Shown here in pieces: positions 41,218 through 50,029 of a stretch of 64,000 bases of DNA. The translations under genes and the position numbers were made by a program. Below the pieces are notes generated by a model. That model saw only the letters and a list, made by a program, of their open reading frames with translations. It ran no database searches and was not told the origin of the DNA. The first letter of the stretch is position 1. Each line of letters begins with the position of its first letter. This DNA is from an uncultured Eubacterium sp. (GTDB taxonomy: Bacteria > Bacillota > Clostridia > Lachnospirales > Lachnospiraceae): contig CAJUIH010000002.1 in NCBI GenBank assembly GCA_910586045.1, positions 1 to 64,000 of the forward strand, read 5' to 3'.

Positions 41218-42057
41218 TTAAACAGCGATAATCACGCCCCCGTTATTTGCATACATACTGCTGACGCCAGCCGTTTCCAAAATCAAAATCTCCTTAAAAT
41301 GCGCTGCCTGTTCAATCAGTTCACGTACTTTCTGCGCCCGCTTTGGACAATTGCAATGGGAAATCGCAAGTATTTTCTGCTCGCAGTCCTTTGTCTTGTC
41401 TATCACTTCTTTCACCATCCGCTCCAGCGCCTTATTCATACCCTGTGCCTGCGCCAGTTGGCAGATCTGCCCGTCCGGGGTAGAACCCATAATCGGCTTG
41501 ATTTTAAGCACGCCCGCCACCAAAGCCTTTAAGTTGCTAAGTCTTCCGTTTTTGCGCAGCGTTTCCAGGGTTTCCAGCACAAAAAAAGTCTGCTGCTGTT
41601 CAATATACTGTCCGGTCTGTACAACCGTCTCTTCAAACGTATGGCCCGCCTTTTCCAATTCCTGTATTTTAATGCCGATTAATGTTTCCCCGACCGACGC
41701 CGAACAGGAGTCAAACACATGCACTTTTTTCTGCGGAAAATCCGTCTCAAACATCTGCTTTGCCACCATCGCGCTGTTATAAGAACCGCTCAGCTTTGAA
41801 GACAGTGTCACCACATAAACGCGTTCGGCATCCGAATCGAATGCTTCGTAGTATTTCTGCGGCGACGGACACGCCGACTTCGGACAGTTCGGGCTTTCTT
41901 TTACTTTCTGCAAAAACTCCAACTGCTGGAAACTCTCGTCATCTACCACATGATAGTCATCCACGTCCAGCTCCAGCGGCACGGATTGAAAATGCCCGTC
42001 TTCTTTTAATTCCTGCGGCAGTTCCCCGCAACTGTCTACAATAATTTTATAATGCAT
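41218..42057 (-). CDS. DegV family fatty-acid-binding protein
   Basis: 279 residues. IIVDSCGELP at the N-terminus, SACPSPQKYYEAF and VYVVTLSSKLSGSYNSA, and LRKNGRLSNLKALVAGVLKIKPIM are signature DegV segments around the lipid pocket. In Firmicutes these proteins (FakB-like) present fatty acids to the kinase FakA; no fakA is in the window. Followed by a strong terminator and preceded by the repeat-rich region. Confidence 0.92.
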   Translation of the reverse strand: MHYKIIVDSCGELPQELKEDGHFQSVPLELDVDDYHVVDDESFQQLEFLQKVKESPNCPKSACPSPQKYYEAFDSDAERVYVVTLSSKLSGSYNSAMVAKQMFETDFPQKKVHVFDSCSASVGETLIGIKIQELEKAGHTFEETVVQTGQYIEQQQTFFVLETLETLRKNGRLSNLKALVAGVLKIKPIMGSTPDGQICQLAQAQGMNKALERMVKEVIDKTKDCEQKILAISHCNCPKRAQKVRELIEQAAHFKEILILETAGVSSMYANNGGVIIAV

Positions 42058-42254
42058 AACTTCCTCCTGTATGGCCCAGCCACCAAATCCTTGCGCCGCA
42101 AAAGTTTTTTATGCGGCTTAATATGATTTTTATTTTGATTTGATATAGTATTCATTACTACTTGATAATACCATCATTACGGAAGTTTGTAAATACATTT
42201 TTTTAAAATGGAGGGGGATTTTGTGGGGGTGCGCGGGGGAAGTGGGGGAAGTGG
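42058..42254. other. Intergenic start of the repeat cluster
   Basis: Between the DegV start and palindromic element 3. AT-rich for 120 nt (DegV promoter region), then an abrupt G-rich tract with runs of GGGGG from about 42210 to 42256. No gene seen. Confidence 0.5.
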
Positions 42255-42481
42255 GGAGAGGCGGTTTACCCGGCCTTACGGCGGCCCTCCAGAACGTTAA
42301 GAATCCCTAAGCATTCTGTTTTTACGCAGCGTAAGGCCCCGGTCGCGGCGCCTAGTCCGCCCTGGCCCCCGCCAGTGGCTAAAGGCGCCGCTTGGCTTCG
42401 CCCCTACGTTATCGAACAGAATGCTAAGGGATTCTAAACGTTCTTTCAAAGCCGCCGTAAGGCCGGGCAAACCACCTCTCC
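42255..42481 (-). repeat. Long palindromic element 3 (type B)
   Basis: 227-bp palindrome. Outer arms GGAGAGGCGGTTTACCC and its near-complement (two mismatches) continue through CGGCCTTACGGCGGC/GCCGCCGTAAGGCCG. Inner arms AGAACGTTAAGAATCCC and GGGATTCTAAACGTTCT, then AAGCATTCTGTT/AACAGAATGCT. The core on the minus strand has AGGGGCGAAGC, then GCGGCGCCTTTAG/CTAGGCGCCGC around CTGGC-GGCCAG. The core is about 90% identical to element 4, in opposite orientation, while the outer arms are unrelated to those of element 4. Confidence 0.9.
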
Positions 42482-42663
42482 AGTCTAGCCTTTCGCATGC
42501 GTTACGCCGCATTTGCTCACGGATCGTCCTGTTAACCGTTTATTGGTCAATCCACTTTCGTTATCCAGTTTCTGGTATGTATATTACCACTCCTGGATCC
42601 AGGATATTTTTCCAAAGGCCTGCTGTCTATCGAGCTAGCTATTTTTAGCCAGCATTCGATACC

Positions 42664-42758
42664 TATATATTCGGTGATCGAATACTGCACAATAAACCCG
42701 ATAAACGGCAGGCCAGAAACAAATGATATTGTGCTGAAATTTTACGCCGTTTATATAG
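42664..42758 (+). repeat. 95-nt interleaved repeat, copy 3
   Basis: 95 nt, same as copies 1 and 2 except two or three substitutions (GATCGAATA, and A for G in CGGCAGG). The G-to-A change removes only the terminal pair of stem 2; both interleaved stems remain. It lies between palindromic elements 3 and 4, not directly before a gene. Confidence 0.88.
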
Positions 42759-42915
42759 TACATCGGTCACTAAATAACGCAAAGGTAGGCGCCGGATATT
42801 TTTTCGAGCGTGCATGACAAAAACCGGAGGTGTACCGGGGATCCCTCGGATTTTTGCCATGTACTATCGGAAAAATAGACAAATAAAACTATGAGATATT
42901 TATTGGCCGATGTAC
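42759..42915. repeat. Nested inverted repeat
   Basis: Ends GTACATCGG ... CCGATGTAC, then AAATA/TATTT, around an inner hairpin with arms CATGACAAAAACCGGAGG and a near-complement ending in TTTTTGCCATG. The right part contains TTGTCTATTTTTCCGA on the minus strand, also found on the plus strand at 32044-32059 beside element 2. Possibly a miniature mobile element. Confidence 0.6.
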
Positions 42916-42917
42916 TA

Positions 42918-43070
42918 ATGCCCTGTAAAGTCTAAAACTGTTACAAAACAAGGCACTGAAAATGAACTATTCAGCAAAAATTGGCTTAGGATACAGCCTT
43001 TTCAACTTTTTACTGCTATATTACCAAAAACAAATAAAATATTTTATAACAGTTTTAGCCTTTACAGGGC
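42918..43070. repeat. MITE-like element with 24-bp inverted ends
   Basis: GCCCTGTAAAGTCTAAAACT on the left (from 42920) continues GTTA; its inverted partner with a single mismatch ends at 43070. The 100-nt interior is AT-rich; the only open frame (42962-43147) crosses the element end and has no ribosome binding site, so I do not call it a gene. Confidence 0.65.
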
Positions 43071-43162
43071 ACTCGCATACAAACCTGCTCCACGAAACCA
43101 TGCCAGCCGCCCGCTGTCACACTATGAATGCCCTACATTTCACGTAAAGCCCGAGAAAACCA

Positions 43163-43398
43163 GCCGGCTGCGGGGCGGGGGACTGGCTTGCGGCGACGTT
43201 GGAAGAATGCTTAGAATCCCTTAGCATTCTGTTCGGTAACGCAGGGGCGAAGCAAAGCGGCGCCTTTAGCTGCTGGCGTAAGCCAGGGCGAACTAGGCGC
43301 CGCGTCCGGGGCATGCCGTTTTGTAAATACAGAATGCTTAGAGATTCTTAGCATTCTGGAGCCGGAGCCGCAAGCCAGTCCCCCGCCCCGCAGCCGGC
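43163..43398 (+). repeat. Long palindromic element 4 (type B)
   Basis: 236-bp palindrome with 32-bp perfect outer arms (43163-43194 and 43367-43398, starting GCCGGCTGCGGGGCGGGG). Next come AGAATGCTTAGAATCCCTT and ACAGAATGCTTAGAGATTC segments, each also self-complementary (AGAATGCT/AGCATTCT). Core: AGGGGCGAAGC, GCGGCGCCTTTAG/CTAGGCGCCGC around CTGGC-GTAA-GCCAG, then GTCCGG. The 3' border continues as CCGGCGTCC, as in elements 2 and 5. Confidence 0.92.
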
Positions 43399-43430
43399 GT
43401 CCCCTCAGCCGATCAAAACTATGCCAATCC

Positions 43431-44636
43431 CTAAGGAAATATAATCACAAAGATATTAAGCTGCACATCTGTTTTGTAATATACCGTCCCCAGCCCGCCG
43501 CAATACTGGCTGATATGGTAATCCGACAGAAAGTATTCTTTTGCGCGCGTACACAGCTCGCTGTCTGCAAATTTCACGGATACATTTTTTTTGCCCGATG
43601 TATAGGCCTTTTCAAAAATTGCCCCAATCGCCGCGATCGATGTTTCATCAAATGCCGTAAAGTATTTTTTTTCACGCACATAGTAATTGTTTTTTGTCGC
43701 TGTACACGCTGGCAGCGCAAAGCTTACCTGCGGTGTGTGGTCGCGCATCATCTCTTCGGTTGTAATATTTAAATAATCGTACTCTACATATTTTACGTCG
43801 TTTTGCTCATCGTCATGGTATTTGGAGTTTCCCCAAGTGACGTCTACATAATACCAGTCCCCGTCCAGACAGACCAGATTCCAGGCATGCGGGCCTCCTT
43901 TGGCCATCCCGGTTACGACTACGCAGGGGATGTCCAATCGTTCTAACAGATACTGCATGGCGTTCGCATAGCCCTGGCAGACGGTTTCCTTTCCCAAAAA
44001 GACGCTGATGATGTTTTGGTTATTTTCTGCCTGTAAGTTATAATCTACCGTTTGAATCAGCCTGCGGTAGATTCCGCGCACTTTTTTATAATCTGACTGG
44101 CCTTTTAGCCCTTTGTAGTATTTTTGCGCCTGTACGTCTATTTGTTTTTGGATCTCGCCGCGTTCTTTTTCATCCATTGTATAGTTCGGCGAAAACGATA
44201 CCAGTTCCGTTTCCCCGTTGTGCCGGTATTGGGTGTAGCGAAAGCTTTCTACCCAAAAAAGCCCGCCGTAATCCGCTTTGATACAGTTAAAGATATCTTC
44301 CAGGCTCTTTCCCTGCGCTTTGGAAAGCATGACTTCCTCTTTATGGTTCATGACAGCGTCTAACATCTGGTCGTATATTTTCTGGTCCTGCTGGTCCAGC
44401 GATTCATAGGCGTATTTGCCGCCGGATATGCATTCCGCCTCATAGGGCAGTTCCAATGCGTCCATATGCTGCTTTAGTTCTATATTCTGTTTGACGGTGT
44501 TTACTACTTCTTCCACCGGTTTTATCATACCCGAAAACATTTCAGACAAACCACAGCCCGCAAATGTCCCGGCCAGGGCAAGTGCCAGCATGCCAGCCGC
44601 AAGCCGCAGGCCGCTTTTTTTATGATTCCGCTTCAT
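43431..44636 (-). CDS. Transglutaminase-like lipoprotein
   Basis: 401 residues from ATG 44636, which has GGAAAGG upstream; the longer frame would need a GTG start inside that site. A lipobox LAGTFAGC suggests a membrane-anchored lipoprotein. The transglutaminase/protease-like core has Cys in ETVCQGYANAMQ, His in GGPHAWNLV and Asp in WYYVDVTWGN. Such proteins in Clostridia are often cysteine-protease-like or cell-wall associated; the substrate is unknown. Its 3' end adjoins palindromic element 4. Confidence 0.82.
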   Translation of the reverse strand: MKRNHKKSGLRLAAGMLALALAGTFAGCGLSEMFSGMIKPVEEVVNTVKQNIELKQHMDALELPYEAECISGGKYAYESLDQQDQKIYDQMLDAVMNHKEEVMLSKAQGKSLEDIFNCIKADYGGLFWVESFRYTQYRHNGETELVSFSPNYTMDEKERGEIQKQIDVQAQKYYKGLKGQSDYKKVRGIYRRLIQTVDYNLQAENNQNIISVFLGKETVCQGYANAMQYLLERLDIPCVVVTGMAKGGPHAWNLVCLDGDWYYVDVTWGNSKYHDDEQNDVKYVEYDYLNITTEEMMRDHTPQVSFALPACTATKNNYYVREKKYFTAFDETSIAAIGAIFEKAYTSGKKNVSVKFADSELCTRAKEYFLSDYHISQYCGGLGTVYYKTDVQLNIFVIIFP

Positions 44637-44872
44637 TTTTTCATTCCTTTCCACAAATCCACCTTGATTGCTGCTGCCTTTTCTATGATAGCCTGCCGAA
44701 AGCGGATTTTCAATTGTTTTATTCTTTTTTATTCTTTTTTAAGATTCCCGGCGGGATTTTTGTCGAATTTGAGACGGTACACAAAATATCCGCTTGTAAA
44801 AAACAGACGATCCTTTATAATACAAGAGTAAGGAAAAGCTTCCCAAAACTTATGGAGGAGAACTGATTCACT

Positions 44873-45376
44873 ATGAAAGCATTGCAGCTACCAGAAAAAA
44901 AAGAATTTATGCACCGGCTTTTATGCAGCCCGCTGTTTGATAACTTCCTTTTGTCGGAAGCATCTATCCACGCCGCGGTTACTTATGAGATCGACGGAAC
45001 GCTGAACCCGGATTTTTATTCCGCCCAGGAACGGTCTGACCAGCATTTAGACGGCCTGGCGTATATGCCGTACGGACGGCTGCGCCCGGTTTTCTATTCT
45101 CTGATCCGAGGCCGCAATACCCCCTCTTATTTTAAGTTTGTGCTGATGCTGTCGCCGGAAAATCTGCACAATACCATTCAGGCATCCGGCACGTCTGTCA
45201 CCGTGTCAGATATCAGCGCCGTTTTTGTAAATATCCGTTTTCAGAACGGCCAGCTATTGTTAACTACAGGTGTATCGTACCGAAACTTTATCCCGGAAAA
45301 AGGTTTTGAAAGGGAATGGGATCGGTTAACAATGCACTTTCTAAAAAAAAATAACATTATTTTTTCAGAAATTTAG
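44873..45376 (+). CDS. Conserved hypothetical protein (resembles DUF5721)
   Basis: 167 residues, soluble, no signal peptide. Start MKALQLPEKKEFMHRLLCSP; later segments VTYEIDGTLNPDF and RPVFYSLIRGRNTPSYFKFVL suggest a compact alpha/beta fold. I associate it with the Lachnospiraceae DUF5721 group by memory only. A ribosome binding site GGAGGAGAACTGATTCACT precedes ATG. It is followed by the cold shock gene with its own promoter. Confidence 0.7.
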   Translation: MKALQLPEKKEFMHRLLCSPLFDNFLLSEASIHAAVTYEIDGTLNPDFYSAQERSDQHLDGLAYMPYGRLRPVFYSLIRGRNTPSYFKFVLMLSPENLHNTIQASGTSVTVSDISAVFVNIRFQNGQLLLTTGVSYRNFIPEKGFEREWDRLTMHFLKKNNIIFSEI

Positions 45377-45381
45377 TTGTT

Positions 45382-45410
45382 TTTACTTTACTTTTCCATT
45401 TTCGTATGAT
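45382..45410 (+). promoter_or_regulatory. Promoter of the cold shock gene
   Basis: TTTACT (45382-45387), 17-nt spacer, TATGAT (45405-45410), followed by a leader of about 40 nt and TTGGAGG before ATG. Confidence 0.7.
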
Positions 45411-45458
45411 ATTCTTAGCGTAAGCTGTCAACAGCTAATATGATTTGGAGGTACTGTC

Positions 45459-45662
45459 ATGAATAAGGGTACAGTAAAATGGTTTAACAATCAGAAAGGT
45501 TACGGTTTCATTACAGATGAAGAGGGCAAGGATGTTTTTGTACATTTCTCTGGATTGAACATGGATGGATTCAAGTCTTTGGAAGAAGGCGCTACGGTGG
45601 AATTTGAAGTAACAGAAGGTGCCAAAGGCCCGCAGGCTACAAATGTAACTGTAATTAAATAG
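45459..45662 (+). CDS. Cold shock protein (CspA family)
   Basis: 67 residues, single OB-fold. RNP1 KGYGFIT and RNP2 VFVHFS nucleic-acid-binding motifs are present and the start [14 protein letters not shown] is canonical. RNA chaperone. Single-gene unit with its own promoter. Confidence 0.97.
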   Translation: MNKGTVKWFNNQKGYGFITDEEGKDVFVHFSGLNMDGFKSLEEGATVEFEVTEGAKGPQATNVTVIK

Positions 45663-45786
45663 TTAAACTAAGATGTGCATTAATCAATACAAAGTTTTTC
45701 AAATGTACATTATCATCATATAATAGAAAGATTGATCGATTATATACGTCATTGACGAACAAGCATTTGATTATTACACAACAAAA

Positions 45787-45884
45787 AGAGGCTGTCGCAT
45801 GAACAAATACAGCAATATATAGTAGTTTCAGATTTCGATCTGCTATATTGGGTATGTATTTTGCTTCATGCGGCAGCCCTTTTG
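45787..45884. repeat. Long hairpin between the csp and rsmF genes
   Basis: AGAGGCTGTCGCATGAA on the left pairs with TTCATGCGGCAGCCCTT on the right, extended by AAATAC/GTATTT and inner AATATAG/CTATATT, leaving a 30-nt centre. It lies between two converging genes and ends in T-runs on both strands, so it could be a bidirectional terminator, but its length resembles a miniature inverted-repeat element. Confidence 0.65.
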
Positions 45885-45954
45885 TTTTCCATAATAAGGG
45901 GCTGCCCCAAAAACACTTACCATATTTCTGGTTTCCTTACATAGCCCGCATTTG

Positions 45955-47331
45955 TCACCACTGCAGGCGCAGGCCTTTCGGATAGTGATTTTTGAGCACC
46001 CCTTGGGATACCTTGCCCCAGCCGACCGAACAGCCGTCAATCACCGCAAGCGTCCATCCGTTTTGTCCGCTGCAGCTTATGGATTCCCCATGCAGATAAC
46101 GCATTGGTTCCGCAAGCTCTGCCACACGTATCACATCCTTTGGATGCAGCGCCATGGCAAACGCGTGGGACGGCTCCAGGCGGCCTTTTCGGATCCATCC
46201 AATCTCAAGCCCGGCCCGTTCCGTCTTCAGGCCGTCCAGACTGCCCAGGCCGGACGGAAGCAGGCAGATCTGCCCGCCAAAAACAACCAGCTTTCCTGTG
46301 CGCAGGTATTCCTCCATCCGCGCCGCCGTTTCCTCCGACAGCGTTTCCCGGCAAAACGCGGATACTGCCTGCGCATCTTTTTTTGCCAGCGCGGAATGCG
46401 TACCCGCGCTGCCCTTGGACCGTTTTTTTCCGCCCCCGCTCAAAGCACCGAAACCAGCACCGGCTTCCCGCCCCAAAAGCAGCGTATCGTCTTTCTGAAA
46501 GCACGCGGCGAAATGCCCTTCCCCGCGATGCAGATGCGGCCAGACCTGTTCGGTTCGATCCAGGGTAAACTGCGGAAATTCCTGTACAAACCACTCTGCC
46601 GTCTCTTCGTTTTCCTGCGGTGCAAAGGTACAGGTAGAATAAACCAGGCGTCCGCCTGGTTTTAACATCCGCGCTGCCTGCCGTAAAATACCGCGCTGCC
46701 TTTCCGCACATGACAGCGTCCGCTGCAGGCTCCATTCCCCGCGGGCATTTTCATCTTTTCGAAACATCCCCTCACCGGAACACGGCGCGTCCACTAGGAT
46801 CCGGTCAAAAAATTCCATAAACCGGGGGGTCAGCCGTCCTGGCTCTTCCCTTAATACAACCGCGTTTTTTATGCCCATGCGTTCGATATTCCTGGATAAT
46901 ATTTTCGCCCGCGCGCCGACGATTTCATTGGAAACCAGCAGCCCCGTTCCCTGCAGCCGCGCGGCAATCTGCGTACTTTTCCCGCCCGGAGCGGCGCAAA
47001 GGTCCAGCACGCGGTCGCCCGCGGCCGGGTCTAGCAGCTCTGCCGCTATCATCGCGCTCGGCTCCTGAATATAATAAGCACCCGCTTCATGCAGCGGCAG
47101 CTTGCCGGGCTGTACGTCAGGCGCATAATAAAACCCCTCTTTTGCCCACGGCACGGTCTGCGTATCAATCCCCGCAGCAAAAAGCAGTCCCTTTAGCCTG
47201 TCCGGTTTTATTTTAAGCAGGTTGCAGCGCAGGCCATAAACGCGTTCTTTTTCATAGCAGGCCAAAAAGTCTTCCCCGGCTTCGCCTAGCTGGCGCCGGA
47301 TGCGTTCCTTAAAATCCCACGGAAGATCCAT
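45955..47331 (-). CDS. RsmF-like rRNA cytosine-C5 methyltransferase
   Basis: 458 residues from ATG 47331, chosen because GAAAGGGGGGGGAGGG immediately precedes it. NOL1/NOP2/Sun fold: SAM site DLCAAPGGKSTQIAARL, catalytic cysteines in VDAPCSGEGMFRKDE and YSTCTFAPQENEE. A C-terminal RsmF/PUA-like domain (about 310-458) is present. It methylates cytosine in 16S rRNA (target base uncertain in Firmicutes). It follows the HD-domain gene by 40 nt. Confidence 0.9.
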   Translation of the reverse strand: MDLPWDFKERIRRQLGEAGEDFLACYEKERVYGLRCNLLKIKPDRLKGLLFAAGIDTQTVPWAKEGFYYAPDVQPGKLPLHEAGAYYIQEPSAMIAAELLDPAAGDRVLDLCAAPGGKSTQIAARLQGTGLLVSNEIVGARAKILSRNIERMGIKNAVVLREEPGRLTPRFMEFFDRILVDAPCSGEGMFRKDENARGEWSLQRTLSCAERQRGILRQAARMLKPGGRLVYSTCTFAPQENEETAEWFVQEFPQFTLDRTEQVWPHLHRGEGHFAACFQKDDTLLLGREAGAGFGALSGGGKKRSKGSAGTHSALAKKDAQAVSAFCRETLSEETAARMEEYLRTGKLVVFGGQICLLPSGLGSLDGLKTERAGLEIGWIRKGRLEPSHAFAMALHPKDVIRVAELAEPMRYLHGESISCSGQNGWTLAVIDGCSVGWGKVSQGVLKNHYPKGLRLQW

Positions 47332-47371
47332 GCCCTCCCCCCCCCTTTCTATCCGGTTTTCCGGCACCCGG

Positions 47372-48331
47372 TCAGCCGTCGTTTTCATATACTTTCCGTA
47401 TTAAGTGGTCCAGCTCGATCCACGCTTCCGTATCTTCAAACTCCCTGAGCTTTTCGGCAACCGTACGGTAGTACCAATGGTGCATCTCTTTTCTTTTTTC
47501 ATTAAAGCGAAGCCAGAAATCTTCCTTATGCTTGCGGCTTCCCTGATAAGTCGCACGCATATTGGACAGCTTATCCGCCAGCGCAATCATTTTCTCTTCC
47601 TTTGTTTTTTGATCCAGACTGTCGATAAACTCCTGTTTGCGGATTTTCCATGTATCCGACGCATTCTGCCCTTTCCGTTTGTTCTCGCTGTTGGACTGTA
47701 CAAGCCGCGCGATCCGGCTGCCAAACGCCGCTTCGATATCCCCGGCGCCGTATGGCGTATCCTCGATAATGTCATGAAACAGGGCCGCGATCATGATATC
47801 CTGATCCCTGGTCAACGTCATTGCAATCAGCGCGGTTTCAATCGGGTGGACGATATAGGGAACTGTGGATCCTTTTCGAACCTGGCCCTTATGCGCCCGC
47901 ATCGCAAATTCCAGCGCCCGCTCAAAGTTGTCTTTCCGTTCCTTTCGTTCCATCCGGCGTTTGTCGGTACCTCCCGTATCGGCTGCCAGCGCGCATGCCT
48001 GTGCAAATGCCTGTTTCACGTCGTCTTGATCGTCTTTTAGCAGCACATAAGGCGTATGCTCCAAAAGGTCTGCAAAAATCGATCCTTTGGGCTGGTCCAG
48101 CAGCATTCCAAGCAATTTTTGGCCTACAATAATAAAAGCATCCACAAGCGACTGCGTGTCTTCGCAGCATGCGCCGCCTGCCCGCCTGGTACATAAATCA
48201 CGGCTTTCGATTCCCGGAAAAAACAATAAATTGACGTCCCACCGTTCTTTTGAAAGCCTGCACAAACTATTCATTACATGCACGGAGTCATCCGCATACG
48301 CGCTTCCCATCAATACCCCTATTGTGATCAT
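47372..48331 (-). CDS. HD-domain (p)ppGpp hydrolase-like protein with an N-terminal sensor-like segment
   Basis: 319 residues. The C-terminal 190 residues match small alarmone hydrolases (MESH1/SpoT HD): AHKGQVRKGSTVPYIVHPIE, AALFHDIIEDTPY and ALADKLSNMRATY carry the metal ligands. The first 110 residues, ITIGVLMGSAYADDSVHVMN ... VDAFIIVGQ, resemble the first lobe of a periplasmic-binding/LacI-like sensor, including the IGVLMGS start, but only about half of one. Activity on ppGpp is inferred. Good ribosome binding site GAGGAGGACGGC. Confidence 0.82.
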   Translation of the reverse strand: MITIGVLMGSAYADDSVHVMNSLCRLSKERWDVNLLFFPGIESRDLCTRRAGGACCEDTQSLVDAFIIVGQKLLGMLLDQPKGSIFADLLEHTPYVLLKDDQDDVKQAFAQACALAADTGGTDKRRMERKERKDNFERALEFAMRAHKGQVRKGSTVPYIVHPIETALIAMTLTRDQDIMIAALFHDIIEDTPYGAGDIEAAFGSRIARLVQSNSENKRKGQNASDTWKIRKQEFIDSLDQKTKEEKMIALADKLSNMRATYQGSRKHKEDFWLRFNEKRKEMHHWYYRTVAEKLREFEDTEAWIELDHLIRKVYENDG

Positions 48332-48368
48332 GCCGTCCTCCTCTTATACAGCCGGTGCGCCTGCCCTG

Positions 48369-49283
48369 TCATGCCTGCTGCTGCGCCGCTTCAAACAGTT
48401 CCATCACGCGGTTCATGACATTCCCTTCCGACGGCGCATCCTCGAGCTTTTCCCATGTATTGTCTTCTTTCACCGATATCAGTTGAAACAGCTTTTCCTC
48501 CGGCTCGGCGCTTTTTTCCACTATATAACAGCCGATCCGTCCTGTCTGCGGATTCCATAGGATATACAGTTCCCTGCAGTTTGTCCGGTATAAAAACTCA
48601 GCCGGCAGCATCACCTGGACCAGATGCAGATCCTCCCTGACATTTAATTCCATAATTTCGAACTGATCTTTGGTAAACGGAAAGACTTTCTCCTGCCCTA
48701 CCTGTTCATACGGAACTTTATACAGCCCGCATAATGTTTCCGCGGACAGATTTTGTATAAAATCCATTTTTTCCTCGTATAATTTTTGAGGAATCAGATG
48801 AAATTCCGCATTATGCCTCATGACCATACGGAAATCATCCGTTTTGACCTGGTACGCTTTCGGCGGATTTTCCCTGATCTTTGCATCCACCTCACGGGTC
48901 AGCTCCAGCATCTGCGTTTTCAAAATCAGATTATCCGCATACGGATTCAATGCAATCCCCTGCACCAGCGTAGGATGGTCCAAAAGCATGGACGCACACT
49001 GCCTGTACGGCAGTTTCAGCATTCCCTGGTATTTTTCGTTTTGCGGGAATTTTTTAATCGAAGTATACGCGGGCATGTACAGATCGCCTGCCTGGTTTTT
49101 GATTACATATGGCTGAAATCCGCCCTTTTTTGGATTTGACATTGCCGGAACGAATAATTTCGTATCTTTTAAAACCATCACAAGCTGCATCAGCTTATCT
49201 TTGTCCGGTTCTTTCCCATATACCTGCATGACTTCTTCCAGCTTTGCGTTATCAATATCCGTCATTTTTATGTTCGCTGCCAT
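48369..49283 (-). CDS. SseB-family protein
   Basis: 304 residues. The N-terminal SseB module is visible as KLMQLVMVLKDTKLFVPAM followed by YMPAYTSIKKFPQNEKYQGM and LVQGIALNPYADNLIL. The C-terminal half (from about 170) is an additional domain of unknown role. Secretion-chaperone function is known for enterobacterial SseB but is not implied here. First of the minus-strand run SseB - HD - rsmF. Confidence 0.8.
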   Translation of the reverse strand: MAANIKMTDIDNAKLEEVMQVYGKEPDKDKLMQLVMVLKDTKLFVPAMSNPKKGGFQPYVIKNQAGDLYMPAYTSIKKFPQNEKYQGMLKLPYRQCASMLLDHPTLVQGIALNPYADNLILKTQMLELTREVDAKIRENPPKAYQVKTDDFRMVMRHNAEFHLIPQKLYEEKMDFIQNLSAETLCGLYKVPYEQVGQEKVFPFTKDQFEIMELNVREDLHLVQVMLPAEFLYRTNCRELYILWNPQTGRIGCYIVEKSAEPEEKLFQLISVKEDNTWEKLEDAPSEGNVMNRVMELFEAAQQQA

Positions 49284-49464
49284 TTTCTGTTCGATTCTCC
49301 TGTATTTTCTATGATTCCTATCATGTCCAAACCTATTTTATCGCATTCCTATGCGTTTTTCCAGATATTTTTCCGAAAATTTATCCAGATATTGTCTTTT
49401 CCTTTTAATACGTTTATAATAGTAACGGATGTTTTGTAAAGAAAAATGAAGGGAGTAAATCAGA

Positions 49465-49971
49465 ATGCATGCATTTCAACCTTATCCGATTGATCTGATC
49501 GAATTTGACCCATTTACAAAAATAGGAAAAGAGTGGATGCTGATCACAGCCAAACACGGTGACAAAATCAATGCCATGACAGCCAGTTGGGGCGGTGTCG
49601 GCGTTCTCTGGGGTAAAAATACCGCGTTTATCTTTGTAAGGGAAAGCCGTTATACAAAAGAACTCATAGATCAGAGTGATTATTTTTCTCTTACTTTTTT
49701 TGACCACAGCTACAAATCCGCGCTCAAATATTTCGGCATTGTTTCCGGAAGAAAAGAAAATAAGTTTGAAGTATCTAAGATGACGGTAAATTACCAAGAC
49801 GATATTCCGTTTATAGACGAAGGTAATTTTGTAATCTGCTGCCGGAAAATGTCGGCTACGCCAATCCTGCCGGAGCATTTCCTTGATCCTGAAATCGAAA
49901 AGCAATGGTACCAGGATGGGGATCTGCACACCATGTATGTAGGAGAAATTTTACAAATCCTAGCCCGTTAA
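49465..49971 (+). CDS. Flavin reductase-like FMN-binding protein
   Basis: 168 residues, DIM6/NTAB flavin reductase fold: INAMTASWGGVGVLWGKNTA and FVRESRYTKELIDQSDYFSL are the FMN-binding segments, and a C-terminal GDLHTMYVGEIL ends the barrel. Probably an NAD(P)H:flavin oxidoreductase or split-barrel electron carrier. Single gene with AAGGGAGTAAATCAGA ribosome binding site. Confidence 0.87.
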   Translation: MHAFQPYPIDLIEFDPFTKIGKEWMLITAKHGDKINAMTASWGGVGVLWGKNTAFIFVRESRYTKELIDQSDYFSLTFFDHSYKSALKYFGIVSGRKENKFEVSKMTVNYQDDIPFIDEGNFVICCRKMSATPILPEHFLDPEIEKQWYQDGDLHTMYVGEILQILAR

Positions 49972-50029
49972 AAACAAGGCAGGCGCAGCAGGCTGATTCG
50001 CTTTGCCTGCTGCGCTTCTACAAACTTTC

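Noticed and set aside
42962..43147. 61-codon plus-strand frame in the repeat cluster
   Set aside because: It crosses the right end of the MITE-like unit, lacks a ribosome binding site and has no protein signature.
45843..46040. 65-codon minus-strand frame near the rsmF 3' end
   Set aside because: It overlaps the end of the rsmF-like gene and the long hairpin; no ribosome binding site or family signal.
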